From Betaproteobacteria bacterium (lineage in GTDB: Bacteria > Pseudomonadota > Gammaproteobacteria > Burkholderiales > Rhodocyclaceae): 64,000 bases of DNA. This document shows, piece after piece, positions 17,570 to 27,150 of the stretch. Location of the stretch: contig JADJBM010000008.1 of the NCBI GenBank assembly GCA_016703785.1, positions 192,947-256,946 of the forward strand, written 5' to 3'. The position numbers and the translations under genes are program-made. Each line of letters opens with the position of its first letter. Within the stretch, counting starts at the first letter, position 1. The notes beneath the pieces are model-generated. The model was not told the origin of the DNA and made no database searches. It saw only the letters and a program-made list of their open reading frames with translations.

Positions 17570-18619
17570 GTGACGAAGCAGATCGCCAACCTCCAGTCCC
17601 TGCGCGGCATGGCGGCGATGCTGGTGGTGCTGTTCCACCTCGCTACGATCGAAGGCAATTACGGCCACGGATACCGCCTGCTGTCCGACATCTGGACGAT
17701 CGGCATGTCGGGCGTGGACCTGTTCTTCGTCATCTCCGGCTTCGTCATGGTGACGGTCACGCGCGGCAGGTTCCAGAGCGCCGGCGCAGGGCGGCGCTTC
17801 CTCGCCCATCGCATCACGCGCATCTACCCCCTTTACTGGTTCTTCAGCCTGCTCGTGCTGGTCGTGTTCCTCGCACGACCGGGCATGGTCAAGCGCAGCC
17901 TGCAAGGCGGCGAGGTCGATCTGCTCGGCTCCTTCCTGCTGCTGCCGCAGGACGGCCTGCCTCTGCTGATGGTGGGCTGGACGCTGATCCACGAAATGTA
18001 TTTCTACCTCGTGTTCGCCCTGCTGTTGCTGTTTCCTGAGCGGCGCCTGGCCCGGCTCCTCGGCCTGTGGGCCGGCGCCGTCGTCTGCGCCGCCCTATTG
18101 CTGCCCGCCTCGGCGGGCGCGACGCTGCGACTGGTGACGCACCCGCTGACGCTGGAGTTCATCGCCGGCTGCCTGGCGGCGCTGCTCATCCACCGCGGCA
18201 TCGCGCGATTCGGGTGGCCCTGTCTCGGCACGGGCGTCATGGCCTGGCTGGCCGGCTACGCCCTGCATGTTCACCTCGGCCTCGGCCACGAACCCTCGCA
18301 CTGGATGCGCGTCCTGCTGTTCGGCTTGCCGGCGGCGCTGGTGGTGTACGGCCTGGTCGCGCTCGAGACCGCAAGGAAGACAATCTTACCGGTGTGGGCC
18401 GCGCGCCTCGGCGATGCCTCGTATTCGCTCTATCTCTCCCATGTCCTGGTCATGGGCGCGCTGGCGCGCATCGGTGCCGGCTTCGCATCGGCCGGCGACC
18501 CCATGCTGCGTCCGGCGCTGCTGCTGCTCCTGCTCGCCGCCGCAGTGGCGTTCGCCCTCGCCTGCCATCGCTTCATCGAAATGCCGTTGATCCGCGCAGC
18601 ACGCAGCGTGCTGCGCTGA
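17570..18619 (+). CDS. Acyltransferase-3 family membrane protein
   Basis: A 349-residue integral membrane acyltransferase without an extra SGNH domain. It begins at a GTG one base after the preceding stop. It shows LQSLRGMAAMLVVLFHL (family His), GVDLFFVISGFVM, a YPLYWFFSLLVLV block and about ten hydrophobic segments, ending in CHRFIEMPLI. It probably O-acylates a glycan intermediate. It is the last plus-strand gene of the glycan locus and converges with the minus-strand half after 22 bases; no clear terminator is seen between them. Confidence 0.87.
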   Translation: MTKQIANLQSLRGMAAMLVVLFHLATIEGNYGHGYRLLSDIWTIGMSGVDLFFVISGFVMVTVTRGRFQSAGAGRRFLAHRITRIYPLYWFFSLLVLVVFLARPGMVKRSLQGGEVDLLGSFLLLPQDGLPLLMVGWTLIHEMYFYLVFALLLLFPERRLARLLGLWAGAVVCAALLLPASAGATLRLVTHPLTLEFIAGCLAALLIHRGIARFGWPCLGTGVMAWLAGYALHVHLGLGHEPSHWMRVLLFGLPAALVVYGLVALETARKTILPVWAARLGDASYSLYLSHVLVMGALARIGAGFASAGDPMLRPALLLLLLAAAVAFALACHRFIEMPLIRAARSVLR

Positions 18620-18641
18620 AGCCGGTTCGATCCGACCCGCC

Positions 18642-19649
18642 TCAACCGAGCCTGGGCAGGCCGTGGCGCAGCAGCAGGGATAGTTTGTGCGGCAGGAAGC
18701 GGAACGCGGAGAGGAAGGCGCCGAGGCCGCCGCGCCGCGCCGCCTGCACCGCGCGGCGCAGTTCGCGCAACCGCGCACGCTCGCGCCAGCAGGCGACCAG
18801 CGCCGGCAGGTAGATTTCGCCCAGCGGCCGCCATTCCCGTTTCAGCAGCGACAGCGCGGCGCCCTCCAGCAGCAGCAGCAAGGCATGCAACGGCAGCAGC
18901 GGCGCCAGCAGCACGAGCGGATAGCAGGCGATCATGACGAAGGTCTTGTTGCGCTCCGACAGCGCGCGCCGGCGGTAGGTCGACGCCAGGCGGCCGTCCA
19001 CCGCCTTGCCGCCGCCGAAGCTCTGGCCGACGCGATGGCGATAGCCGGAGAGGCCCGGTGCCCGCACGGGATAACCGGCCAGCCGTGCGCGGCAGCACAA
19101 GTAGAGATCCTCGGCGACCGAGCCGAACCACTCCGGAAAGCCGCCCAGTTCCTGCCACAACGCCTTGGGAATCCACAGGCAGGCGCCATGCACCGTGCCG
19201 ACTTCGCCGCGTGCCGGATCGCGGTTCGGCACCGGGTTGAGGAACGGGTCGAGGCGGCTGCCGATATCGAGCAGTTCGCCCGTGGCGGCGGCGTATTGCG
19301 GCAGGGTGAGGATGGCCGGTCGCCCGGCGCGTTCCGCCTCCGCCAGCAGCGTCTGCAGCGCATCCGGCAGCAGCGTCGCGTCGTTGTTGAGCAGTAGCAG
19401 GTAGTCTCCCCGCGCCGCCTCGGCCATGCGGTTGTTGGCGGCGCAGAAGCCGACGTTCTCGGCGCTCGCGATCAGCTTCACGTCGGGATGCCGCTCGCGG
19501 ATGTGCGCGGCGGAGCCGTCCGGCGAGGCGTCGTCGTGCACGACGATCTCGACCTCGATGCCGCCGGCCTGCGCCCGCACCGATTCGATGCAAGCGTCGA
19601 TCAGCTCGATGCCGCGGTAGTGGGCGATGCAGACGGAGACCCGCGCCAT
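18642..19649 (-). CDS. GT2 family glycosyltransferase (rhamnosyltransferase-like)
   Basis: A 335-residue GT2 enzyme. MARVSVCIAHYRGIELIDAC opens the GT-A fold, followed by VHDDASPDGS, ENVGFCAANN and the metal-site region LLLNNDATLLPDAL, then GACLWIPKALWQELGGF. A hydrophobic stretch near residues 245-275 suggests membrane association. It is the most 3' gene of the minus-strand half, 1 base after the SGNH gene. Confidence 0.85.
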   Translation of the reverse strand: MARVSVCIAHYRGIELIDACIESVRAQAGGIEVEIVVHDDASPDGSAAHIRERHPDVKLIASAENVGFCAANNRMAEAARGDYLLLLNNDATLLPDALQTLLAEAERAGRPAILTLPQYAAATGELLDIGSRLDPFLNPVPNRDPARGEVGTVHGACLWIPKALWQELGGFPEWFGSVAEDLYLCCRARLAGYPVRAPGLSGYRHRVGQSFGGGKAVDGRLASTYRRRALSERNKTFVMIACYPLVLLAPLLPLHALLLLLEGAALSLLKREWRPLGEIYLPALVACWRERARLRELRRAVQAARRGGLGAFLSAFRFLPHKLSLLLRHGLPRLG

Positions 19650-19650
19650 A

Positions 19651-20757
19651 TTATTGCCGCGTCCCGCCCTGATCCGGCGCCAGGAACCCCTTGCGCTTCA
19701 TGAGGTCCGCCAGCGCGGCCGTGTAGCGGCCGCGGTCGCGCACGTCGAGGTGCGATCCGTCGGGGCATGCATATCCACGCAGTTCCGGCTCATGGTCGGA
19801 GTGTATGCCAGGCAGGCCGGTCTCGGCGACGAAGCGTTCCCAGAACCGCTCGCGCGGATAGCGCCGCCGCTCGATCTCGCGCACCATGCCGCTCGAGGGC
19901 ATGGCGACGAAGATCACCTGCCCGCCGCGGGCACGGATCTGCTCCGCCATGCGTCCCACCTCGCGCGAGGCCGCCAGGAAGTCGGCATTGTCCTCCGCCT
20001 TCAGGGCGGCGATGCGCTGCGCCAGCAGTGCTTCGATGCTCGGCCCCTTCACGTCGATCTCCTCGCCCAGCGTGCGCGCCACCCGGCGGTAATAGAAGTC
20101 CGGCATATCCACCCGCGCGTAGTCGGCCAGGCGCGAGCGGTCCGGCCGCGTGACCAGGTATTGCCGCGCCTCGGCGGCGGGCAGGATGCGCCAGCGCAGC
20201 GAAGACCACGGGTTGGCACCGTCGGCATAGGCGTTCAGGCGCTCGTGCAGCCATTCTGTCAGGCGTGTCTCGCTGCGCTCGGCCGGTCGCTTCCAGAGGC
20301 GCAGCCTGCCGGAGGATTTTTCATGGCGGCGCTGCATGTCCTCCGCCACGCCGCCGCGCGCGCCGACGGTGTGGTCGTAGTACTCGACCAGCACCGTGCC
20401 GCGGATTTTCGGATCGTTGGCCAGCCCCGCGAGAATCGGTTCGCCGCCGCTGCCGTCGAGCGCCAGTTGCACCGGCTCGAGGCCGGTTTCCCGCCGCAGC
20501 ACGTCGAGGTCGAGGCCGAGCTGGAAACGCGAGGCGCCCACCAGGATCAGGGCGCGCTCGCCGAGCCGTGAGGCTCGAGCCCTTGCCGCCTGCCAGCGTT
20601 CCTGCGAATCGCGCGCGGTAGGCTGGTAACCGAGCGCATCGAGCCGCATCTCCATGCCGATTGCCGCCGCGAAAAACAGCAGGACGGCCGCCGCCAGCAG
20701 GCCCGGCCAGGGCACCTGCGGCAGCACCCGCTCAGAACTGGAAGTAGATGAAGGCAC
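19651..20757 (-). CDS. AlgJ/AlgX-like SGNH acyltransferase partner
   Basis: A 368-residue protein with one N-terminal membrane anchor (about residues 17-35) and a periplasmic SGNH-like domain. LILVGASRFQLGLD near residue 76 gives the candidate catalytic Ser, and CPDGSHLDVRD near residue 345 gives the Asp/His pair. In alginate-type systems such proteins transfer acetyl groups to the exported glycan after an MBOAT protein moves them across the membrane. The gene overlaps the MBOAT gene by 26 bases, which supports that partnership. Confidence 0.72.
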   Translation of the reverse strand: MPSSTSSSERVLPQVPWPGLLAAAVLLFFAAAIGMEMRLDALGYQPTARDSQERWQAARARASRLGERALILVGASRFQLGLDLDVLRRETGLEPVQLALDGSGGEPILAGLANDPKIRGTVLVEYYDHTVGARGGVAEDMQRRHEKSSGRLRLWKRPAERSETRLTEWLHERLNAYADGANPWSSLRWRILPAAEARQYLVTRPDRSRLADYARVDMPDFYYRRVARTLGEEIDVKGPSIEALLAQRIAALKAEDNADFLAASREVGRMAEQIRARGGQVIFVAMPSSGMVREIERRRYPRERFWERFVAETGLPGIHSDHEPELRGYACPDGSHLDVRDRGRYTAALADLMKRKGFLAPDQGGTRQ

Positions 20758-22138
20758 GCTGATCGCCGCCGGAAAAGAGATACATCGCTGCCAGACATCC
20801 CGTCACGGTCGCCAACTGCCTCGATTTCCCCCACGCCGCGATGACCGGCTCGAAGCGGCGCTCGCGCATCGACATATGCCACGCGACGGTGAATATCATC
20901 GCAGCGATCGCCGCCAGGCCCGGCAAGTCGAGCATGGGCGGCAGGCCGCTGCGGAAGAGGCCGGCGAGGATGCCCAGCGCCGTATCGGCGTCCGGCGCGC
21001 GGAAGGGAATCCAGGTCAGGGTGACGACGACGAAGGTGAGCACCTGCCGGAGGCGCTGTCTTCCCTCATCAGGCGCAACGGCGCCATTTCGCTGCAGCAG
21101 CCGCTCCGCCCAAAGGTAGAACCCGTGCAAGCCGCCCCAGAGGACGAACATCCACGATGCGCCATGCCAGAGACCGCCGATCAGCATGGTCAGCATCAGG
21201 CTGCGGCCGGCCCGCCAGGCGCCGCCGCGATTGCCGCCGAGGGGAATGTAGAGATAGTCGCGCAGCCAGGTGGACAGCGAGATATGCCAGCGACGCCAGA
21301 AATCCGAGAAGCCGACGGCCGCATAGGGATGGCGGAAATTGTCCGGGAAGGCATAGCCGAAGCACAGGGCGAGGCCAATGGCGCACAGCGAGTAGCCGTT
21401 GAAGTCGTAGTAGATCTGCCCGGAGAAGGCCAGCGCCGCCGCCCAGGTGTCGGCCGCGCCGAACTTGCCCGGCGCGGCAAACACCTCGTCCACCACGGGC
21501 GCGAAGAGGGCATCGGCCATGACCACCTTGCAGAACAGCCCGAAGCAGAACAGCGCGAGGCCCCAGCCGACTTCGTTGAGGGTCGGCCGCCTGGGCGCAG
21601 CAATCTGCGGCAGGAGGTTGCGGGCCCTCAATATCGGTCCTGCGACGAGATGCGGGAAGAAGCTGACGAAGAGGGCGTAGTCGGAAAACTTCGAGTCGGC
21701 GCGCATCTCCCCCCTGTACACGTCGATCGTGTAGGAGAGCGAGGCGAAAGTGTAGAAGGATATGCCAATCGGCAGGACGATGCCGGCGTCGACCGGCTGC
21801 CAGGCGATGCCGGCCGAGGCCAGCAGGACGGCGAAATTGTCGAGCAGGAAGCTGCCGTACTTGAAGTAGCCCAGCAAGCCGAGGTTGCCGGCGAGGCTCG
21901 CCACCAGGAGCCACCGCCGCCTGCGCGGATCGGCGCTGCGGCCGATCAGCCGCGCCAGCCACCAGTCGAGGAAGGTGGACGCCAGCAGCAGGAACACATA
22001 GGGCGGGCTCCAGGCGCCGTAGAAAACGTAGCTGGCGATCAGCAGCAGCCACTTCCGGGCCGCCCAGCCCGGCAGCAGCCAATAGAGGCCGAAGACGACG
22101 GCGAAGAAGATCAGGAAGGTGAAGGAATTGAAGACCAC
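20732..22138 (-). CDS. MBOAT O-acyltransferase, AlgI-like
   Basis: A 468-residue membrane-bound O-acyltransferase. It starts MVFNSFTFLIFF and shows the family block FWRRWHISLSTWLRDYLYIPLG (residues about 281-301) and the invariant His325 in GGLWHGASWMFVLWGGLHG. About eleven hydrophobic segments are visible. It probably passes acyl groups from the cytoplasm to the SGNH protein encoded next, for acetylation of the polysaccharide. Confidence 0.92.
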   Translation of the reverse strand: MVFNSFTFLIFFAVVFGLYWLLPGWAARKWLLLIASYVFYGAWSPPYVFLLLASTFLDWWLARLIGRSADPRRRRWLLVASLAGNLGLLGYFKYGSFLLDNFAVLLASAGIAWQPVDAGIVLPIGISFYTFASLSYTIDVYRGEMRADSKFSDYALFVSFFPHLVAGPILRARNLLPQIAAPRRPTLNEVGWGLALFCFGLFCKVVMADALFAPVVDEVFAAPGKFGAADTWAAALAFSGQIYYDFNGYSLCAIGLALCFGYAFPDNFRHPYAAVGFSDFWRRWHISLSTWLRDYLYIPLGGNRGGAWRAGRSLMLTMLIGGLWHGASWMFVLWGGLHGFYLWAERLLQRNGAVAPDEGRQRLRQVLTFVVVTLTWIPFRAPDADTALGILAGLFRSGLPPMLDLPGLAAIAAMIFTVAWHMSMRERRFEPVIAAWGKSRQLATVTGCLAAMYLFSGGDQRAFIYFQF

Positions 22139-22173
22139 GACAGGAGCGCTCTGCGAGAATTAGTGCTCCGCGC

Positions 22174-23085
22174 TCAAGCGCCCGCTTCCAGCCAGCGCCT
22201 CGTCCGCGCGATACCATCCTCGAGGCTCACCACAGGTGCCCAGTCCGCCGCACGACGGATCCTGTCGATGTCGAGGACGATGCGCGTGACGTCGCCTTCG
22301 CGCGCCGGCTGCGCATCGATGCGGACCGTGCGCGCCGTCTCAGCTTCGACCAGGGCGATCAGTTCACGCAGCGAGGTCCCCGCCCCGCAGCCGAGATTGA
22401 AGACGCCAGCCGCCTGCGGGCGCGCGATCAGTCGCAGCACCGCATCGGCAAAGTCGTCGATGAAGAGGTAGTCGCGCACCTGCAGGCCGTCGCCCCAGAG
22501 CTGGAACGGCCGGTCTTCGCTGGCGCAGATGAGCAGGTGTCGGATCACGCCGAAGCCGCTCTTGAGTACCTGCCCCGGACCGTAGATGTTCGATGGCCGC
22601 AGGACGATCGTGCGCTCCGGCCGGTGCGAGCGCAGGAACAGCTCGGCGGCAGCCTTGCCGGCGCCGTGGCAGGAGCGCGGCTGCAGCGGCGCATCTTCCG
22701 CCACCGGAAGTTTTTCCGGATCGCCATACACCGTGCCGCCGGAAGACAGGAACAACAGGCGCGTTTCAGGATACGCATGCAATGCATCGAGAAAAGCCAG
22801 GAAGGGCAGCAGGCCGGCCTCGCCTTCCAGCGCCGGCCGCCCGGCGCTGGAGCCGGGCGTGGTGCCCCAGGCGGCATGCACCACCGTGTCATGTCCGGCG
22901 AGCAGGCGTCGCACCAGCATGGTGTCTTCCTGGCGGCCATTCACCGCTGCGATCCCGACCGGCCAGGATGCATCCTCCGCGCGCGTCGACAGCACAGTGA
23001 CGCGCCGGCCTGCGCCGGCCAGCTTCAGGGCCAGGGCGCGGCCGAGAAAACCGCCGCCGACGATCAGGGCGCCCGCTTCATTCAC
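22174..23085 (-). CDS. NAD-dependent epimerase/dehydratase with His in place of the catalytic Tyr
   Basis: A 303-residue extended-SDR sugar-nucleotide enzyme. The Rossmann motif VGGGFLG is at residues 9-15, SSGGTVYG near 114-121 supplies the catalytic Ser/Thr, and YLFIDDFADAV and VFNLGCG are typical of UDP-glucose 4-epimerase-like proteins. The expected YxxxK reads SCHGAGK, so position 140 is His (codon at 22666-22668) with Lys144 kept. One base change would restore Tyr. Activity is therefore uncertain. The start overlaps the upstream glycosyltransferase stop by 4 bases. Confidence 0.85.
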   Translation of the reverse strand: MNEAGALIVGGGFLGRALALKLAGAGRRVTVLSTRAEDASWPVGIAAVNGRQEDTMLVRRLLAGHDTVVHAAWGTTPGSSAGRPALEGEAGLLPFLAFLDALHAYPETRLLFLSSGGTVYGDPEKLPVAEDAPLQPRSCHGAGKAAAELFLRSHRPERTIVLRPSNIYGPGQVLKSGFGVIRHLLICASEDRPFQLWGDGLQVRDYLFIDDFADAVLRLIARPQAAGVFNLGCGAGTSLRELIALVEAETARTVRIDAQPAREGDVTRIVLDIDRIRRAADWAPVVSLEDGIARTRRWLEAGA

Positions 23086-24179
23086 GATGCATACACCTCA
23101 CGATAAGCCGCGCGGTAGCGCGCGGCGGCATCCTGCCAGTCGCCGATCTCGCGGCGTGCCTTGTCGCGCGCGGCCTCGCCGGCGCGGCGGTTGCGCTCAA
23201 CATCGGACAAATCGTCGAGGGCTGCCGACAAGGCGTCTCGTGACTCAGTCAGCCAGCCGTTCTCGCCGTTCGCCACGAGATCGCGGTGTGCGGGCAGATC
23301 CGTCGCGATCAGCGGCAGGCCAGATGCCATCGCCTCGATCATGACTTGAGGACGCCCTTCGTCATGCCGACTCAGCGTGATGAGGCCGGCGGCCTGCGGG
23401 AACCAGTCTTTGCGCAACGCCTCAGGGTGGGTCGCGCCACGGTAGTCCACCCATGCCGGCAGCGACAGGTCTTCCTGCATCGGGCCCAGCAGGACCAGCG
23501 GCCGGCGCGCATCGAAGAGCCCCTCTCCCCAGCGGAACAGCTCGCCGATCTTCGCCTGCGTCACGCGTGTCACGGCGAGCCACGGAGCGCTGCCCCACGC
23601 CGGCCGTCTCTCGACCGCATACCATTCCCGGGCAACCCCAAAGGGCAGAGGACGCACGTCCGCGACACCGCCGAACAGGGCTTCCAGGCGTGGCACCATC
23701 CACGGCGCGTTCGGCGCCAGCAGCGCACGCCGTCCTGCAAGGGCTGACTTTGCCAGCGCCGCCATGCCGGGCAGCCGGAGCATGCCGTAGTCGCTGCCGA
23801 GCACGCCGATCACCGCTGGATGCCGCGTGCCAATCAGCGGCAAGGCATTCTGCAGCCAGTTCACGTGCATCACGTCCGCCGGCTCGCGGCGGTAAAACCG
23901 ACATAGCCGCCGCAACAGGCCGACAGCCGAAGATAGGGCGGGCAGCGGGCCGGCGCGCAAGCGGCTGGCAATGCCGCCCGACTCGGCCAGCCTGTCGAGC
24001 CAGGCCTGTTCTTCACGGCTGGCCACCGAGGAAACTCCATCTGGCAGAGGGCCCGGCGGCGCCCACAGGCCGACGCTGACATCCTCGCCCGGCAGGGCGG
24101 CCGCCATGTCGGCAATGAAGCGGCCGCGCCAGTCGTCCGCGCTGCGCGGATAGGAAGTACTCACGACCAACACTCGCAT
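23082..24179 (-). CDS. GT-B glycosyltransferase
   Basis: A 365-residue GT4-like enzyme. The N-terminus MRVLVVSTSYPRSADDWRG is typical of the acceptor half, VMHVNWLQNALPL and GVLGSDYGM are conserved inner motifs, and HDEGRPQVMIEAMASGLPLIAT is the donor-binding E-x7-E type motif. It is part of the minus-strand glycan operon between the DPM1-like GT2 gene and the epimerase. Confidence 0.88.
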   Translation of the reverse strand: MRVLVVSTSYPRSADDWRGRFIADMAAALPGEDVSVGLWAPPGPLPDGVSSVASREEQAWLDRLAESGGIASRLRAGPLPALSSAVGLLRRLCRFYRREPADVMHVNWLQNALPLIGTRHPAVIGVLGSDYGMLRLPGMAALAKSALAGRRALLAPNAPWMVPRLEALFGGVADVRPLPFGVAREWYAVERRPAWGSAPWLAVTRVTQAKIGELFRWGEGLFDARRPLVLLGPMQEDLSLPAWVDYRGATHPEALRKDWFPQAAGLITLSRHDEGRPQVMIEAMASGLPLIATDLPAHRDLVANGENGWLTESRDALSAALDDLSDVERNRRAGEAARDKARREIGDWQDAAARYRAAYREVYAS

Positions 24180-24187
24180 GACGAGTC

Positions 24188-25078
24188 TCAGACCGCAGGA
24201 TCGCGCGGATCGGCGGAATCCGAGTCCTTGTACAGGAGCGCGGAGATCTGTTCCGCGACGATTCCGATGAGGAATACCAGGACGGCCGTCGTCAGCAGCA
24301 GGGCGCTCATATTGGTGAAGCGGTGCGTGGTGGCATACGTGTAGAAGTAGTAGCCGAGGCCGGTGGCGAAGAATGTGCCCGCCACCGGCAGGAACAGCTT
24401 CAGCGGCGAGTAGAGGGTGCCGATCTTGATGATGATCAGTATGAATCGCACGCCGTCGCGCAGTGGGCGGATATGGCTGCGGCCGATCCTCGGCGGCATG
24501 CTGACGGGAACGTAGGCAACCCCGAAGCCGGCACGGAAGAAACTCATCGTGCAGGTGGTCGGGTAGGAAAAACTGTTGGGCAGCAGATAAAGGAAGCGAC
24601 GGAAGCGCTCCGCGCGCACGGCGCGAAAACCCGAGGTCAGATCCTCGACTCGATGATTCACCATCCAGCTCGCCAGCCAGTTGAAAACAGTATTGGCGAT
24701 CCCCCGGTGCGTGCCGGCATGGTCCTTCATGCCGCGCGCGCCGATCGCCATGTCGTAGCCTTCCTCGAGCTTTTCCAGCAGGCGCGGGATATCCTCCGGG
24801 CGGTGCTGGCCGTCGGCATCCATGAACACCAGAATGTCGCCGTGTGCGGCGCGCGCACCGGTCTTCACCGCGGCGCCGTTGCCCTTGGAATAGGGGTGCG
24901 AAATGACGCGCGCGCCCAGTCCGGCGGCGATCGCGGCCGTCTCGTCGGTCGAACCGTCGTCCACGACGATGATTTCGCAGTCGGGCAGTGCGGCCCTCAC
25001 GCCGCGTAGGCAGTCGGGCAGTGCCCGGGCTTCGTTACGGGCCGGCAAGACGACGGACACACGGTAATCGGATTTCAT
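24188..25078 (-). CDS. DPM1/ArnC-like GT2 with C-terminal membrane anchor
   Basis: A 296-residue GT2 protein. VSVVLPARNEARALPDC and IVVDDGSTDETA open the GT-A domain, the metal-binding VFMDADGQH has DAD at residues 87-89, and LTSGFRAVRAERF is characteristic of polyprenyl-phosphate sugar synthases. Two membrane segments at the C-terminus (about 225-275) anchor it. It probably makes a polyprenyl-phosphate-linked sugar, which is the donor type used by GT-C enzymes such as the neighbour at 25085-27040. Confidence 0.87.
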   Translation of the reverse strand: MKSDYRVSVVLPARNEARALPDCLRGVRAALPDCEIIVVDDGSTDETAAIAAGLGARVISHPYSKGNGAAVKTGARAAHGDILVFMDADGQHRPEDIPRLLEKLEEGYDMAIGARGMKDHAGTHRGIANTVFNWLASWMVNHRVEDLTSGFRAVRAERFRRFLYLLPNSFSYPTTCTMSFFRAGFGVAYVPVSMPPRIGRSHIRPLRDGVRFILIIIKIGTLYSPLKLFLPVAGTFFATGLGYYFYTYATTHRFTNMSALLLTTAVLVFLIGIVAEQISALLYKDSDSADPRDPAV

Positions 25079-25084
25079 ATGGCC

Positions 25085-27040
25085 TTATTTTGCGATACAG
25101 GCAGTCGAAGCATTCGGGTGCTCCAGGCAGGCTCGAATCTGTAAGTACGTTTCCCGCTCCGGACGGTTGAGTTTCGCTGTCGACAATTCTGCCAGCATGG
25201 CACCCGCCTCGTCATGCCGGCCCAGCAGAAGGACCAATTGCGCGCGCTTCAGCCGGTTACTGGAATTATACGGGGCGATGGCCAGCGCCTGGTCAAGCAC
25301 GGTGAGCGCCGCGGCAGGGTCGCGCGCGCCCAGCGCAAGGTAATCGGCCAGCCATGAGTGCAGAATTGCGCGAACGCCCGGCGTCACGGTCGGGTTGGCA
25401 CGCGCCGCGGCAAAAAGCGCTGCGATGTCTGCCCGCTCGAGGCAGAGCGCGCCGGCTATGGCCATCTCCTTCAGTGTGAACATCATCGATTGGTCACCGG
25501 GCCCGAATGGCGTCTCGCGCAGGCGACGACTCAGCGCTTCCCGCCACGCCGTGTCCACCGGTTTTCCGGCGCGGCAGTTCAGGTGGATCAGCCCCAGCCA
25601 GCCCAGCTTGAATGTGGGGTCGGATTCGCCGGCCCGCTCGAAATGCGTACGCGCGAAGAAATACGCCGGCGACTCCGCATCGGCCGACTGGTCGAGCATG
25701 GTCACTGCCCGTCCCGCTTCGTAGTGGGTACGCGCCGACTCTGGATGATGCTGGGATTCGATCTGGGTGCGACGGACCTCTTCACCGAACTGATGCGCCC
25801 GCAAGCCCGTAACGAGGGCGCTGTATCCCAGGGCGGCGACGGCCAATGCGACGCCGAACGTCCTGCGCGGCCCTGCACGGCCCAGGGCTTCCAGCAGGGC
25901 CCAGGCCCCAACCAGGAGAACCCCGAACAACGGCACGTAGTTCCTGTGCTCGTGGGCAATTTCCAGCGGCAGGACAGTGGACTCGAGCAGGTGGCCGATC
26001 AGGAACCAGGCGATGCCGAACGCGAGCAGCGGTGCACGCGTCCGGGTGTGCCATGCCAGCCAGGCAAGGCCGGCCAACCCTGCCCATGCAATCAGAGTCG
26101 TCCATGGGTCTAGCAGGCCGACGGACAAGGCGATGTCGTCGTGGTGGAGGCTGAACGCCTCCAGGCGCGGGAACAAGGCCAGACCAAGATAGAACCAGAG
26201 CACACGTCCCTCGGTCAGCAGGCGCTCCGCCGGCGAAAAGAGGCGGAAATCGTAGCCGGCCCACAGCCACTGCCCTACCGGCAGTGCGGCGTATATCGCA
26301 CCCGCAACGAAAGTCAGTCCCGCCAGGACGGCGAGCAGGCGAGCAAAGCGGTCGAGCCGGCCCGTGGTCTTCCGCCGCAGGATCAGCTCCCAGGCCAGCG
26401 CGAAGAGCGGAAACAGTGCGCCGGTCTCCTTGCTGAGAAAGGACAGCGGCCATAGCAGACCCCAGGCGATCGCCACCTGCGCTGCGCCGGCCGCCCCGCC
26501 GCCTTCGCGTCCGCGCACATGCAGCAACAGCGCAGCGAAGAGGAACAGGGCCGACAAGCCGGTCATGCGCTGCACGGCGTAGAGCACCGTCGTCAGCTGA
26601 AGGGGATGCAGCAGCCACAAGGCGGCCAGGATAGCGGCGGCGGCCAGCAGCCGGCCGCGCGGTGCCTCCGGCGTGCCTGCTGCCAGCAGGCGCAGGCCGA
26701 GGAAGAAAACCAGGATGGCGGCGAAGGCATGGATGATCAGATTGGTCGCCTTGAAGGCGAAGGGATCGAAGCCGCCGCTGAAGTAATGGTTGAGCGCGAA
26801 GCTCAGTTGCGCGACCGGACGCCCTGATGGACCGGAGAGGCCACTGGCAAGCACTTCATGTAGCGCCGGCAGGGACAGCTCGCCAAGCCGAAGCGCTTCG
26901 ACTTGCAGTATGTTCGGGTCATCGTCGAAAAAGAAGCTTCCTTCCAGGCCGGGCCAATAGATCGCCGATGTCAGCACCAGAGCCATCAGAACGCCCGCAA
27001 TGGCCAGGCGGGAGCAGCGCGGTAAACGGACGCCGGTCAT
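25085..27040 (-). CDS. GT-C membrane glycosyltransferase with TPR region, candidate pilin glycosylation enzyme
   Basis: A 651-residue protein. Residues about 10-400 hold about eleven membrane segments. The first periplasmic loop has FFFDDDPNIL at residues 36-45, the acidic motif of GT-C enzymes. The C-terminal 230 residues look like tetratricopeptide helices (LGWLGLIHLNCRAGK, ALTVLDQALAIAPYNSSNRLKRAQLVLL). The arrangement recalls TMTC/TfpW-like transferases that use polyprenyl-phosphate sugars. It is immediately downstream of the pilin gene but behind a strong terminator. Pilin O-glycosylation is inferred from position; glycan assembly is the alternative. Confidence 0.72.
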   Translation of the reverse strand: MTGVRLPRCSRLAIAGVLMALVLTSAIYWPGLEGSFFFDDDPNILQVEALRLGELSLPALHEVLASGLSGPSGRPVAQLSFALNHYFSGGFDPFAFKATNLIIHAFAAILVFFLGLRLLAAGTPEAPRGRLLAAAAILAALWLLHPLQLTTVLYAVQRMTGLSALFLFAALLLHVRGREGGGAAGAAQVAIAWGLLWPLSFLSKETGALFPLFALAWELILRRKTTGRLDRFARLLAVLAGLTFVAGAIYAALPVGQWLWAGYDFRLFSPAERLLTEGRVLWFYLGLALFPRLEAFSLHHDDIALSVGLLDPWTTLIAWAGLAGLAWLAWHTRTRAPLLAFGIAWFLIGHLLESTVLPLEIAHEHRNYVPLFGVLLVGAWALLEALGRAGPRRTFGVALAVAALGYSALVTGLRAHQFGEEVRRTQIESQHHPESARTHYEAGRAVTMLDQSADAESPAYFFARTHFERAGESDPTFKLGWLGLIHLNCRAGKPVDTAWREALSRRLRETPFGPGDQSMMFTLKEMAIAGALCLERADIAALFAAARANPTVTPGVRAILHSWLADYLALGARDPAAALTVLDQALAIAPYNSSNRLKRAQLVLLLGRHDEAGAMLAELSTAKLNRPERETYLQIRACLEHPNASTACIAK

Positions 27041-27097
27041 CCTGGAAAGGAATCAAGCCCTTGCCACACTGGTAAAGGTGATTTCTGAAAGTGGAAT

Positions 27098-27132
27098 GAA
27101 AAAAGGCGCCCCATCTGCATGGGGCGCCTTTT
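27098..27132 (-). terminator. Rho-independent terminator of the pilin gene
   Basis: A perfect 12-bp stem, AAAAGGCGCCCC at 27101-27112 and GGGGCGCCTTTT at 27121-27132, with an 8-base loop. On the minus strand it is followed by six T (complement of 27099-27104). It lies 18 bases after the pilin stop codon. Confidence 0.92.
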
Positions 27133-27150
27133 AGTCAGACAGCCGCGTGA

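Noticed and set aside
20654..22471. A 605-codon open frame on the plus strand
   Set aside because: Antisense of the MBOAT and epimerase genes, both clearly real.
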